A stretch of DNA of 64,000 nt from Chitinophaga sp. S165. GTDB taxonomy: Bacteria; Bacteroidota; Bacteroidia; Chitinophagales; Chitinophagaceae. The position numbers and the translations under genes were made by a program. How positions within the stretch are numbered: position 1 is the stretch's first letter; every line of letters starts with the position of its first letter. Of the stretch, positions 27,273 through 34,809 are shown in pieces. The notes beneath the pieces were generated by a model. It was not told the DNA's origin. It was given only the letters and a program-made list of their open reading frames with translations, and did no database searches. Location: the NCBI RefSeq assembly GCF_003182155.1, contig NZ_QGTG01000008.1, positions 1 to 64,000 of the forward strand. The letters run 5' to 3'.

Positions 27273-29378
27273 TTAGCTCAGTTCTATTACGATTGTCTGA
27301 TTTCTTTCTAATTGGGAGCCCCCTGGTATTGACTGGTTTGTCACTTTACCTGCTCCTTTGATGATCACACGCAATCCCGCATTTTCCAACAGGTACAGTG
27401 CATCTTTTAATCCCATCCCTGTTACATTGGGCACTCCGCCTTTCACTTGCTGTACTGCTGCAAAAGTGATCTTCTTATCATCCACTTTTGCGCTTACCCA
27501 GCTGCTGTTGTTCACATTCCCCTGCATTGGCAGGTTCAGTTTGTTCAATATTGTTTTCCATTCGCGTCCCTGTCCGTTTTTAAAGGCCAGCAATGTGTCT
27601 ATTGCCAGGGTAGCGCGCATTGGCTTTTGTTTTTCGAGCGCGATCGCGTACAGCTTGTCTGCCACTTCGCGGAACACTGGTCCTGCTACTGCACCTCCGT
27701 AGAACTTTGCCGCCTCCGGTTTGTTCTTGATCACCACTACGCAGGTGAACTGCGGGTCGTTGGCCGGGAAGTACCCTGCAAATGAAGACTGGTAGATCTT
27801 CTTTGCATAACCCTCTTTACCATTTGCTACCAGGGCGGTACCGGTCTTACCGGCAAACTTGTAATATGGCGACCAGAGCGATCTGGCGGTACCGTTAGTT
27901 ACTACACCTTCCAGCATGAGCTTCACCTGCCTTAAGGTGTTTTGTGAACAGATACTGTCCAGTACTACTTCCGGGTCAAAGTATTTCACCGGCTGACCAT
28001 ATTCCATGATGGAGTTTACCAGGTAAGGCTTCATCATGGTGCCGTTGTTAGCCACTGCGTTATACAACATGGCGGTTTGCAACGGACTTATTAACACTTC
28101 ATATCCAAAGGCCATCCAGGGTAGGGTGGTGGAACTCCATGTCCTTGATTTGGTATTCTTGATCACGGGTTTGCCTTCACCTACGAGGTCGATGCCGGTG
28201 GCTTTGTCCAGTTTAAGCTTACGCAGATGCGCCACAAAGTCATTGGGCCTTTTTGCGTAACACTGCATGGCCAGCTTTGCCATTCCCACGTTGGAGCTCA
28301 GTTCGAAAGCATGTTTGATGCTTACGTTCGTTTGTCCGGGGTGAGGTTCGGAATCAAACACTGTTCTCCTTCCAATTTGCCAGCGGCCTTCGTTCAGGTT
28401 CACCTGGTTGTTCATGGAAACGTACTGGTCATCCAGTGCAGCGATCACGGTAGCCAGTTTGAAGGTGGAACCTGGTTCGCCCACCTGTAAGGCATAGTTC
28501 ATGTCCTCCCAGTAGCTGCCATCGGGCTGGCGGCCTAAGTTGGCAATAGCTTTTATCTTACCGGTCTTCACTTCCATCAGTATGCAGGTGCCGTGTTGCG
28601 CTTCATTGCTCACCATCATGTTCATGAGCGCTGTTTCTACGATGTCCTGCATGTTGACGTCGATGGTGGTGACGATATCACGTCCGTTTTCAGGTTCGAT
28701 ATCGTATCCTTCCACGGGAACAAATGTTCCACCGGCGATACGGCGCATCAGTCTTTTACCGGTAACGCCTCTTAAATAGTTATCGTAGGTCCTTTCTAGA
28801 CCTACGTTCTGAGCATTTTCCCTTGACAATCCTATTGTACGGTTAGCCAATAGTTTGAAGGGGTTGATGCGTTTGTTCTTTGTTTCTGCGATCAGGCCGC
28901 CTTTGTTCTTTCCGAGTCTGAACATGGGAAAGTCGCGGACTGCCTGATACTGGACAAACTGTACATCTTTTTTCAGGAGGAAGTACCTGTCCTTGTTCTT
29001 GTATGCGTCCTGCAGGATACGTTTGTATTCAGCAGGCGTATGATCGCCGAACAGGCCGGAAAGACGGATAGACAATGAGTCAACATTGTCTTTGAAGATC
29101 TTTCCTTTATTTTCCTTCAGGCCATCAGCAGCAAAATCCACCCTCAGGTTGAAGTAAGGAATGGAAGTGGAAAGCATTCTGCCTTCTTCCGAGTAAATAG
29201 TGCCGCGGTCAGCGTCCAGGGAAACGTAGCGGGTGTGCAGGCTGTCGGCCATGCTGCGCCAGTAGTTGCCCTCAATGTTCTGTACCATGAACACTTTTAC
29301 GAGGATTGCCACACCAAACAGTCCCATGCCGATAAAGCACAGATACACACGCCACAATATGTCTTTCTTTACTTCCAC
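27273..29378 (-). CDS. ftsI: Division-specific class B penicillin-binding protein FtsI (PBP3) with PASTA domain
   Basis: 701 residues. A transpeptidase that cross-links septal peptidoglycan in the periplasm. One N-terminal membrane segment (about 10-32) leads into a dimerisation/pedestal region. The catalytic domain has the SxxK motif in EPGSTFKLATV, SSN in FELSSNVGMAKL, and KTG in KFAGKTGTA. The last 55 residues form a single PASTA domain (VPNVTGMGLKDALYLLE...), which in other phyla senses wall fragments or binds lipid II. E. coli PBP3 has none and is 588 residues. 20 bp downstream of ftsL. Confidence 0.95.
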   Translation of the reverse strand: MEVKKDILWRVYLCFIGMGLFGVAILVKVFMVQNIEGNYWRSMADSLHTRYVSLDADRGTIYSEEGRMLSTSIPYFNLRVDFAADGLKENKGKIFKDNVDSLSIRLSGLFGDHTPAEYKRILQDAYKNKDRYFLLKKDVQFVQYQAVRDFPMFRLGKNKGGLIAETKNKRINPFKLLANRTIGLSRENAQNVGLERTYDNYLRGVTGKRLMRRIAGGTFVPVEGYDIEPENGRDIVTTIDVNMQDIVETALMNMMVSNEAQHGTCILMEVKTGKIKAIANLGRQPDGSYWEDMNYALQVGEPGSTFKLATVIAALDDQYVSMNNQVNLNEGRWQIGRRTVFDSEPHPGQTNVSIKHAFELSSNVGMAKLAMQCYAKRPNDFVAHLRKLKLDKATGIDLVGEGKPVIKNTKSRTWSSTTLPWMAFGYEVLISPLQTAMLYNAVANNGTMMKPYLVNSIMEYGQPVKYFDPEVVLDSICSQNTLRQVKLMLEGVVTNGTARSLWSPYYKFAGKTGTALVANGKEGYAKKIYQSSFAGYFPANDPQFTCVVVIKNKPEAAKFYGGAVAGPVFREVADKLYAIALEKQKPMRATLAIDTLLAFKNGQGREWKTILNKLNLPMQGNVNNSSWVSAKVDDKKITFAAVQQVKGGVPNVTGMGLKDALYLLENAGLRVIIKGAGKVTNQSIPGGSQLERNQTIVIELS

Positions 29379-29398
29379 TGTTTGTTATGTATAAAAGG

Positions 29399-29776
29399 TT
29401 ATTCCTTTTTCTCCAGTTCAATTTTCTGTGGCGGAGAGCTAAGCGGTTTTAGTCCCAGGGGATCTACTGCTTTGCCTACTTCGCTCATTTTACTACGGAA
29501 CATCAATTCGCTTTTTACGTTGAGGTACTCCCATTTGAGTTCCTTGATCTCCCTGCCAAGTTTGTTGATGCGCCGGATCTTTTTTTCTGCCAGGTGACTG
29601 TTGGCGATATATATCAGCGCGAGTACAGACAGGAACAGTATGAAGGGCATGTTCTGCGTAATGGCCCTGTAGTTGATACGGAGTCGCCATTCCTTCTTGT
29701 GTTCGTGCTGTTCCGGTTGTTGTTCTTCCGGGGTTTCGTCAAGCTCTGATATGTATGCTTCTTCTTCCTGCAACAC
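29399..29776 (-). CDS. ftsL: FtsL-like divisome protein
   Basis: 125 residues. An acidic cytosolic N-terminus (EEEAYISELDETPEEQQPEQHEHKKEW) is followed by one membrane segment (about 48-65, MPFILFLSVLALIYIANSH). A periplasmic coiled coil follows (KKIRRINKLGREIKELKWEY) and then a Pro-rich tail. Sequence similarity to FtsL is weak in all phyla. The call depends on topology and position between rsmH and ftsI, where ftsL normally sits. It would form the FtsQLB-type complex controlling FtsWI. Confidence 0.8.
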   Translation of the reverse strand: MLQEEEAYISELDETPEEQQPEQHEHKKEWRLRINYRAITQNMPFILFLSVLALIYIANSHLAEKKIRRINKLGREIKELKWEYLNVKSELMFRSKMSEVGKAVDPLGLKPLSSPPQKIELEKKE

Positions 29777-29853
29777 TTTTGTTATTTATGCTACTAAGCC
29801 AATGTTACCTGTTGTCAAACAAGCACATTGGCATAGCGGATTCATAATCAGTC

Positions 29854-30762
29854 TTATAATTTTTCGGCTACCCGGAGTTTTGCACTTCGGGACCTTGTAT
29901 TGCGCTTCAGCTCTTCGGGGCTGGCAGTAACCGGCTTTTTCGTCACTAACTTGAAGAGTTTCGGGGGTGTTTCGAAGGAGAAAGTATCTTCCTGTGCTTC
30001 AAATTGTCCCATCTTCATAAAGTTTTTCACCAGTCTGTCTTCCAGTGAGTGGAAAGTGATGATGGCGAGTTTACCGCCTGGTTTCAGCACTTCCGCTGAC
30101 TGTGTCAGAATGTCTTTCAGGGCGCCAAGTTCATCGTTCACAGCAATTCGCAGTGCCTGGAAAACCTGTGCCAGGTATTTCTGTGGATTGCCTTTTACTA
30201 TCGGCTGAATTACAGATTTGAATTCACTAATGGTACGCATTGGTCTTGCCTTGCGTTCCGTTACAATGATCTTTGCAAGGGTCCTGGCGTTCGTTACTTC
30301 GCCATATTCCTGGAAGATCAGTTGCAGTTGTTTTTCGGTAGATGATTGTAAGAGTGCGGCGGCTGTTTGCGTGGTACGCTTATCCATCCGCATGTCCAGA
30401 TCACCATCAAAGCGGGTGCTGAATCCTCTTTCTGCTGTATCAAACTGCCAGGAAGAAACTCCCAGGTCAGCCAGAATTCCATCTACCGGGACAGATTTGT
30501 ATAATTTCAAGAACCGTTGCATGTGCCGGAAGTTCTGTTGAACGAAGGTGACCCTGGGGTCATCTATCCGGTTGTTGTATGCATCTTCGTCCTGATCAAA
30601 TACGACCAGTCTGCCGTTTTCATTTAGCTGTTCCAGGATAGCCCTGGAATGACCCCCTCCACCAAAAGTGGCATCTACATATACACCGTCGGGGCGTATC
30701 TGCAGGTTTGTGATCACTTCCTGCAGTAACACGGGCAGATGATATGCTGAACCTTCTTCCAT
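29854..30762 (-). CDS. rsmH: 16S rRNA (cytosine(1402)-N(4))-methyltransferase RsmH
   Basis: 302 residues. N4-methylates C1402 in the decoding centre of 16S rRNA using S-adenosylmethionine. HLPVLLQEVITNL opens the family. VDATFGGGGHSRAILEQL is the SAM loop. ILADLGVSSWQFDTAERGFS and LRIAVNDELGALKDIL are typical of RsmH, and the C-terminal domain has ITFHSLEDRLVKNFM. Six bp downstream of mraZ, as in most bacteria. Confidence 0.97.
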   Translation of the reverse strand: MEEGSAYHLPVLLQEVITNLQIRPDGVYVDATFGGGGHSRAILEQLNENGRLVVFDQDEDAYNNRIDDPRVTFVQQNFRHMQRFLKLYKSVPVDGILADLGVSSWQFDTAERGFSTRFDGDLDMRMDKRTTQTAAALLQSSTEKQLQLIFQEYGEVTNARTLAKIIVTERKARPMRTISEFKSVIQPIVKGNPQKYLAQVFQALRIAVNDELGALKDILTQSAEVLKPGGKLAIITFHSLEDRLVKNFMKMGQFEAQEDTFSFETPPKLFKLVTKKPVTASPEELKRNTRSRSAKLRVAEKL

Positions 30763-30768
30763 ACTCGG

Positions 30769-31236
30769 TTAAATCGAAATATTATTATCTCCGCCTCCCA
30801 TTACTTGTTGGGCCAGGTCACTAAATGATCCTGGTGAGAAATTTTCAAAGAACTCCTGGTATTTACCTTTATCCCAGATCTCTATTTTGTTGGTTGCCGC
30901 CGCCAGTACAATGTCTTTTTCAAGCGAGGCATATGACATCAGGTTCTTCGGTACCAATAACCTTCCTGCACTATCCAGTTCACATATTGTAGCTCCATTC
31001 AGAAAATAGCGCCGGAATTCCCTAACTTTCGGATCGAAGTCATTCAACTTACTGATACGCTCGAAAATTGGCTGCCATTCATTCATGGGATACAAAGACA
31101 AACATTTTTCAAACCCCCGGTTCAGTACAAACTGCTCCCCTGCGCTCTCTGCCAGCTGCTTTTTAAAGCCAGCGGGTAGTAGAAAGCGCCCTTTTGCATC
31201 CAGCGTAGCCTCATATTCACCGAGAAAGCCTGTCAT
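30769..31236 (-). CDS. mraZ: Transcriptional regulator MraZ
   Basis: 155 residues from ATG 31236. A ring-forming SpoVT/AbrB-type DNA-binding protein that represses its own dcw operon in other bacteria. Two tandem MraZ domains show LGEYEATLDAKGRFLLPAGFKK and CELDSAGRLLVPKNLMSYA, each with the D-x-K/A-GR core. ATG 31236 places FLGEYEATLD at the very N-terminus as in the family. A GTG at 31275 would add 13 residues and is itself the third of three phased operator-like boxes. First gene of the 13-gene cluster. Confidence 0.94.
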   Translation of the reverse strand: MTGFLGEYEATLDAKGRFLLPAGFKKQLAESAGEQFVLNRGFEKCLSLYPMNEWQPIFERISKLNDFDPKVREFRRYFLNGATICELDSAGRLLVPKNLMSYASLEKDIVLAAATNKIEIWDKGKYQEFFENFSPGSFSDLAQQVMGGGDNNISI

Positions 31237-31265
31237 ACTTGGGGGCGAAAGTCCTTGAAAAACAT

Positions 31266-31299
31266 TTTCTAACACAAAATAACACTTTTTCCCACTCTC
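31266..31299 (-). promoter_or_regulatory. Probable MraZ operator: three GTG boxes at 10-bp spacing
   Basis: On the mraZ strand the boxes read AGAGTGGGA, AAAAGTGTT and TTTTGTGTT. Their GTG cores lie at 31295-31293, 31285-31283 and 31275-31273, exactly 10 bp apart. MraZ operators elsewhere are three or more direct repeats at 10-bp spacing (TGGGN in E. coli; AAAGTG[T/G] in Mycoplasma); box 2 fits the latter. Binding is inferred. Confidence 0.65.
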
Positions 31300-31358
31300 T
31301 AACGAAAAAATGAAATATAAATTTTTTCCACAGTGGATTTTTGCCTATAATATTGGAT

Positions 31359-31440
31359 TGTGTGAGTTTTATTGTGCAATCAGTGTGAATTGATGTGGAT
31401 ATTGTGTTAATAATGTGTTTATAAGTGTGGGTTTTGTGTT
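31359..31440 (+). repeat. Helically phased array of eight TGTG motifs upstream of mraZ
   Basis: TGTG occurs at 31361, 31373, 31384, 31394, 31403, 31414, 31426 and 31435. The spacings are 12, 11, 10, 9, 11, 12 and 9, mean 10.6 bp, close to one helical turn. TTTTGTGTT at 31432-31440 equals box 3 of the MraZ operator, but on the opposite strand. Confidence 0.7.
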
Positions 31441-31708
31441 TGTAACCTAGTAGCCATTCTGTAGAGGGGGCTTTTATACCATCTGGCGACGACGAAATAA
31501 TATCTATGTATGCTTTATATAATATTTTATCAATATATGTTTTATTTCTCGTAAAATGTTGATTAATAACTATTTTAGTATGATTTCTACTCTAGAGGTT
31601 GGAATCCGTTCAGGACGCGAAAGCCTGATAATCTTTTTAATCCCGGTATAGTCCGGGCTTAATCCCGTTCCAATTGTTTCCTCATTTTACCAGGATTATA
31701 TAAGGGTC

Positions 31709-31785
31709 ATACAAGGCTTAACTTACGTTCATCTTACGTTCAAAGACGTAGGATGAACGTAAGATAAAGCTTGTATAAAGCTTGT
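31709..31785. repeat. Seven tandem 11-bp units forming an imperfect inverted repeat
   Basis: Units: ATACAAGGCTT, AACTTACGTTC, ATCTTACGTTC, AAAGACGTAGG, ATGAACGTAAG, ATAAAGCTTGT, ATAAAGCTTGT. The first three are largely complementary to the next three. The core CTTACGTTCATCTTACGTTC resembles the centre of the palindrome at 1-94. Confidence 0.93.
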
Positions 31786-31802
31786 TGTATAGTCCTGAAA
31801 TG

Positions 31803-31829
31803 GGTTTACACCTTAAAACAGTGTAAACC
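31803..31829. repeat. Short perfect hairpin
   Basis: GGTTTACAC (31803-31811) and GTGTAAACC (31821-31829) pair perfectly around a 9-nt AT-rich loop. No T-run follows, so it is more likely an operator-type dyad or a repeat edge than a terminator. Confidence 0.6.
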
Positions 31830-31847
31830 TATTCCGGTATCAGAAAT

Positions 31848-31891
31848 ATGCCTTTGCCATACCTTATATATGCTTTATCCATGCCTTTAAG
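31848..31891. repeat. Four tandem 11-bp units
   Basis: ATGCCTTTGCC, ATACCTTATAT, ATGCTTTATCC and ATGCCTTTAAG are contiguous. When rephased they match the loose consensus NANGNTTYATN of the other arrays. No inverted copy is adjacent. Confidence 0.85.
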
Positions 31892-31919
31892 GTGGACTTC
31901 AAGAGGTAAAACACAATAT

Positions 31920-32025
31920 AAAGTGGTGATCCGGCCCATTTTCCTTTTTCCGTGATAAAAAGTGGGGGGAAAGGTTTTCGTGGTAAAAAGTGGAGGATTT
32001 TGATCCCGGTGGTAAAAAGTGGAGG
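31920..32025 (+). repeat. Multiple AAAGTGG repeats, possible IS21-type terminal-repeat relic
   Basis: AAAGTGG occurs at 31920, 31959, 31987 and 32016. The last three are in a longer unit, GTGRTAAAAAGTGGRGG (31952, 31980, 32009), spaced 28-29 bp. Multiple short terminal repeats with such spacing are typical of IS21-family ends. No transposase is present. They also match the AAAGTG[T/G] MraZ box, but not its 10-bp spacing. Assignment open. Confidence 0.5.
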
Positions 32026-32119
32026 TCTTAGAACAGAAAATGCCTTTCTGCCGGCCCCGGCTTTTACAAAATTTTAACAGTTTCGATTCCTGCCCAATCT
32101 TACATTTACATTTAATTCT

Positions 32120-32127
32120 TAACTTTG
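32120..32127 (+). promoter_or_regulatory. bamD -7 element
   Basis: TAACTTTG is an exact TAnnTTTG match only 8 bp before the bamD ATG. No TTTG is seen 19-21 bp upstream. If used, the transcript would be leaderless or nearly so. Confidence 0.5.
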
Positions 32128-32135
32128 CCCTCTTT

Positions 32136-33080
32136 ATGCGGAAATTAGTTTTATACATCAGTCTCTTTGTGGCAGCAACAGCTATGGTATCTTGTAATGC
32201 CGAGCTACGCAGAATTGAAAAAAGCAAAGACTACGAAGCCAAGCTGGCATATGCTGACAAGTTATATGCTAAAAAGAAGTATACCGCAGCCCAGGGGTTG
32301 TACGAGTCTCTGTTCCAGGTATATAAAGGAACTGACAAGTATGAGCCTATCTATTATAACTACTGCTACTGCTCCTATAAGCTGAAAGACTATGTACAGG
32401 CAGGATTCTACTTCAAGAACTACCTGGACAACTTCCCGAACAGCCCGAGAGCGACTGAAATGGACTACATGCAGGCTTACTGCTATTATAAACAGTCCCC
32501 GAAGGTACAGCTGGACCAGACCAATACCCAGAAAGCGATCGCTGCCCTGCAGACCTTCATCAACAACTATCCGACTTCCGATAAAGTGCCAGAGGCTAAC
32601 CTCGTGATCGAACTGTGCCGCAGGAAGCTGGAAAAGAAAGAATACAACAACTCAGAGTTATATTATAACTTAGGATATTACAAAGCAGCAGCCATCTCCT
32701 TTAAGAGCCTGCAGCGTAACTACCCTGATTCGGATAAGAGCGATGAGTATAAGTATATGGCTATCAAGGCTTATTACCAATACGCCAAGAACAGCATCTG
32801 GGAAAAGCAGAAGGAACGTTACGATGATGTGCTGTCAGAATACCTGGATTTTGCCGACCATTACCCGTCCAGTAAGTTAAAGGGGGATGCCGAAAAATAT
32901 TATACCTTAGCACAAGGCAATATCAAAACGCTTGAAAGTTATACAACTACAAAACCGGAGCGTTTGAAAAAAGAAGCTAAGAAAGCTGAAAAAGCGGCTG
33001 ACAAGGCAGAAAAATCGGACAGATCAGAGAAGAAATCAAAGAAATCTGAAAAAGCCGAAACAGAAACTAAAAACAATTAA
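32136..33080 (+). CDS. bamD: Outer membrane assembly lipoprotein BamD
   Basis: 314 residues from ATG 32136. A lipoprotein of the BAM complex that inserts beta-barrel proteins. The signal sequence MRKLVLYISLFVAATAMVSC ends in a lipobox. TPR repeats cover about 25-265 (for example YAKKKYTAAQGLYESLF, YVQAGFYFKNYLDNFPNS, NKAIAALQTF-like segments and YYKAAAISFKSLQRNYPDS). The C-terminal 50 residues are Lys/Glu-rich (KKEAKKAEKAADKAEKS), an acid-base tail common in Bacteroidota homologues. Upstream in-frame codons from 32019 would extend into the repeat region and lack a signal sequence. 23 bp upstream of rpoZ. Confidence 0.92.
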   Translation: MRKLVLYISLFVAATAMVSCNAELRRIEKSKDYEAKLAYADKLYAKKKYTAAQGLYESLFQVYKGTDKYEPIYYNYCYCSYKLKDYVQAGFYFKNYLDNFPNSPRATEMDYMQAYCYYKQSPKVQLDQTNTQKAIAALQTFINNYPTSDKVPEANLVIELCRRKLEKKEYNNSELYYNLGYYKAAAISFKSLQRNYPDSDKSDEYKYMAIKAYYQYAKNSIWEKQKERYDDVLSEYLDFADHYPSSKLKGDAEKYYTLAQGNIKTLESYTTTKPERLKKEAKKAEKAADKAEKSDRSEKKSKKSEKAETETKNN

Positions 33081-33103
33081 TAAACACAATAATTCCCTGG
33101 AGA

Positions 33104-33445
33104 ATGAGCAAAATAAAAAGAGGTCTCACCAGTAGCATCAATCCGATGGTAGAAACCAAAAGTACTACCGAGATCAAGAGCAAAACTGGTAACCTGTATG
33201 AATCTATTGCAGTGATCGCGAAACGCGCCAACCAGATCAACATATCTGTGAAGGAAGAACTGCACTCCAAGCTGGAAGAATTTGCCAGCCACACAGATAA
33301 CCTGGAGGAAGTGCATGAGAATAAAGAGCAGATCGAGATCTCCCGTTTCTATGAGAGGATGGCTAATCCGGCTATCCAGGCTACACAGGAATTCCTGGAA
33401 GATAAGATCTACTTCCGCAGGAACGACGACGACTTGTATAGTTAA
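33104..33445 (+). CDS. rpoZ: RNA polymerase omega/Rpb6-type subunit
   Basis: 113 residues. The Bacteroidota form of omega, which stabilises the beta' subunit. The core TGNLYESIAVIAKRANQINISVKEELHSKLEEF corresponds to the omega/Rpb6 helix pair, with the conserved ESI-VIAKRA stretch. The rest (EQIEISRFYERMANPAIQATQEFLEDKIYFRRND) is phylum-specific. It follows bamD at 23 bp and is closed by a terminator at 33476-33507, so bamD-rpoZ is probably one unit. Confidence 0.88.
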   Translation: MSKIKRGLTSSINPMVETKSTTEIKSKTGNLYESIAVIAKRANQINISVKEELHSKLEEFASHTDNLEEVHENKEQIEISRFYERMANPAIQATQEFLEDKIYFRRNDDDLYS

Positions 33446-33475
33446 GTAGTTTGACTGAAAAATATCTAACTTCAT

Positions 33476-33507
33476 GGCGGCAGGAACATATTTCTGCCGC
33501 CTTTTTT
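33476..33507 (+). terminator. bamD-rpoZ terminator
   Basis: GGCGGCAG (33476-33483) pairs with CTGCCGCC (33494-33501), followed by T6. Confidence 0.92.
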
Positions 33508-33525
33508 GCTTAATAGCCATCGGTT

Positions 33526-34788
33526 ATGCTTCAAGGAAAGAAAATATTATTGGGTGTATCCGGCAGTATTGCTGCCTATAAAGCAGCTACACTTGTACGC
33601 CTGCTGGTAAAAGAAGGTGCAGACGTGAAAGTTGTGATGACCCCGTCCGCCTGCGACTTTATCACGCCGCTTACCCTGGCTACATTGTCCAAACATGAAG
33701 TGCCCGTAACCATCAGTGATAACCAGAGCTGGAACAATCATGTGATGCTGGGGCGCTGGGCGGATGTGATGCTGATAGCACCAGCTTCAGCCAACACCCT
33801 GTCCAAAATGGCCAATGGTGCATGCGATAACCTGTTGATGGCCACCTATCTTTCCGCTACCTGTCCGGTGCTTTTTGCCCCGGCGATGGACGAAGATATG
33901 TGGCATCATCCCGCTACGCGGAACAATATAAGTAAACTGTTGTCATACGGGCATCGGCAGCTGCCGGTTGAAAAAGGGGAACTGGCCAGTGGCTTGTTCG
34001 GTGAAGGCCGTATGGCGGAGCCGGAAAATATTGTGAAGTATCTGCAGGAACATTTTAGCGGCCTCACTACACAGCATATTGATCAACAACAGGTTGGTAA
34101 AACCGATCTTCCGCTCAAAGGAAAAAAAGCGCTGGTAACTGCCGGTCCTACGCAAGAACCGTTGGACCCTGTACGTTATATCAGTAACCATTCCAGCGGG
34201 AAAATGGGGATCGCTATTGCTGATGAACTGGCAGCTGCCGGAGCTGATGTGACCCTGGTACTTGGTCCTACGGGACTGTCGGCGGGTAACCCTGCTGTAA
34301 ATACCATCCGGGTAGTTACTGCTGAAGATATGTTCAATGGCGCCGCCGCCCATTTTACCCAGGCCGACGTTATTGTAATGGCAGCAGCAGTAGCAGACTA
34401 TCGTCCGAAACATGTGGCCGATATAAAGATGAAGAAAGGAGAGGGAGATGCACTGACGCTGGAGCTGGAAAAAACGAAAGATATACTGCGTACGCTGGGT
34501 GCTACCCGTACCGATAAACAGGTGCTGGTCGGATTCTCGCTCGAAACGAATAACGAAAAGGAATATGCATTAAAGAAGCTCCGTGAGAAAAACCTGGACC
34601 TCGTGGTAATGAATTCCCTGAATGATAAAGGTGCAGGCTTTAATCATGACACCAACAAGGTGACCTTGTTCGACAAGAAAGGAGATGCAAGGGACCTGCC
34701 GCTGAAATCAAAATTGGAGGTGGCGCAGGATATTGTGACTGCTATTGTGGATATCCTTCACCATAACAGTGTTCCCCTGGTAGTTTAA
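33526..34788 (+). CDS. coaBC: Bifunctional phosphopantothenoylcysteine decarboxylase / phosphopantothenate--cysteine ligase
   Basis: 420 residues; makes 4'-phosphopantetheine for coenzyme A. The N-terminal flavoprotein CoaC domain (1-180) starts KKILLGVSGSIAAYKA, with SWNNHVMLGRWADVMLIAPASANTLSKMANG and the decarboxylase ATYLSATCPVLFAPAMDEDMW. The C-terminal CoaB domain (about 200-410) has KALVTAGPTQEPLDPVRYISNHSSGKMG and VMAAAVADYRP. It begins only 18 bp after the rpoZ terminator T-run and probably leads the unit with the next two genes. Confidence 0.97.
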   Translation: MLQGKKILLGVSGSIAAYKAATLVRLLVKEGADVKVVMTPSACDFITPLTLATLSKHEVPVTISDNQSWNNHVMLGRWADVMLIAPASANTLSKMANGACDNLLMATYLSATCPVLFAPAMDEDMWHHPATRNNISKLLSYGHRQLPVEKGELASGLFGEGRMAEPENIVKYLQEHFSGLTTQHIDQQQVGKTDLPLKGKKALVTAGPTQEPLDPVRYISNHSSGKMGIAIADELAAAGADVTLVLGPTGLSAGNPAVNTIRVVTAEDMFNGAAAHFTQADVIVMAAAVADYRPKHVADIKMKKGEGDALTLELEKTKDILRTLGATRTDKQVLVGFSLETNNEKEYALKKLREKNLDLVVMNSLNDKGAGFNHDTNKVTLFDKKGDARDLPLKSKLEVAQDIVTAIVDILHHNSVPLVV

Positions 34789-34809
34789 ACACGTGCTCTA
34801 TATAATAGA

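Larger units (their letters stand above)
31237..32135. other. 899-bp gene-free region between mraZ and bamD
   Basis: It holds, in order: the three-box mraZ operator, a dyad TCCAC-A-GTGGA (31327-31337), the TGTG array, an AT-rich stretch, a 77-bp array of seven 11-bp units (31709-31785), a hairpin (31803-31829), four 11-bp units (31848-31891) and AAAGTGG repeats (31920-32025). The two flanking genes diverge. I see no credible coding sequence in it. Confidence 0.85.

Noticed and set aside
31237..31275. GTG 31275 as start of mraZ
   Set aside because: Adds 13 residues outside the family N-terminus and coincides with an operator box.
31829..32227. 132-residue minus-strand reading frame
   Set aside because: It translates the AAAGTGG repeats and overlaps the bamD start; composition is not protein-like.
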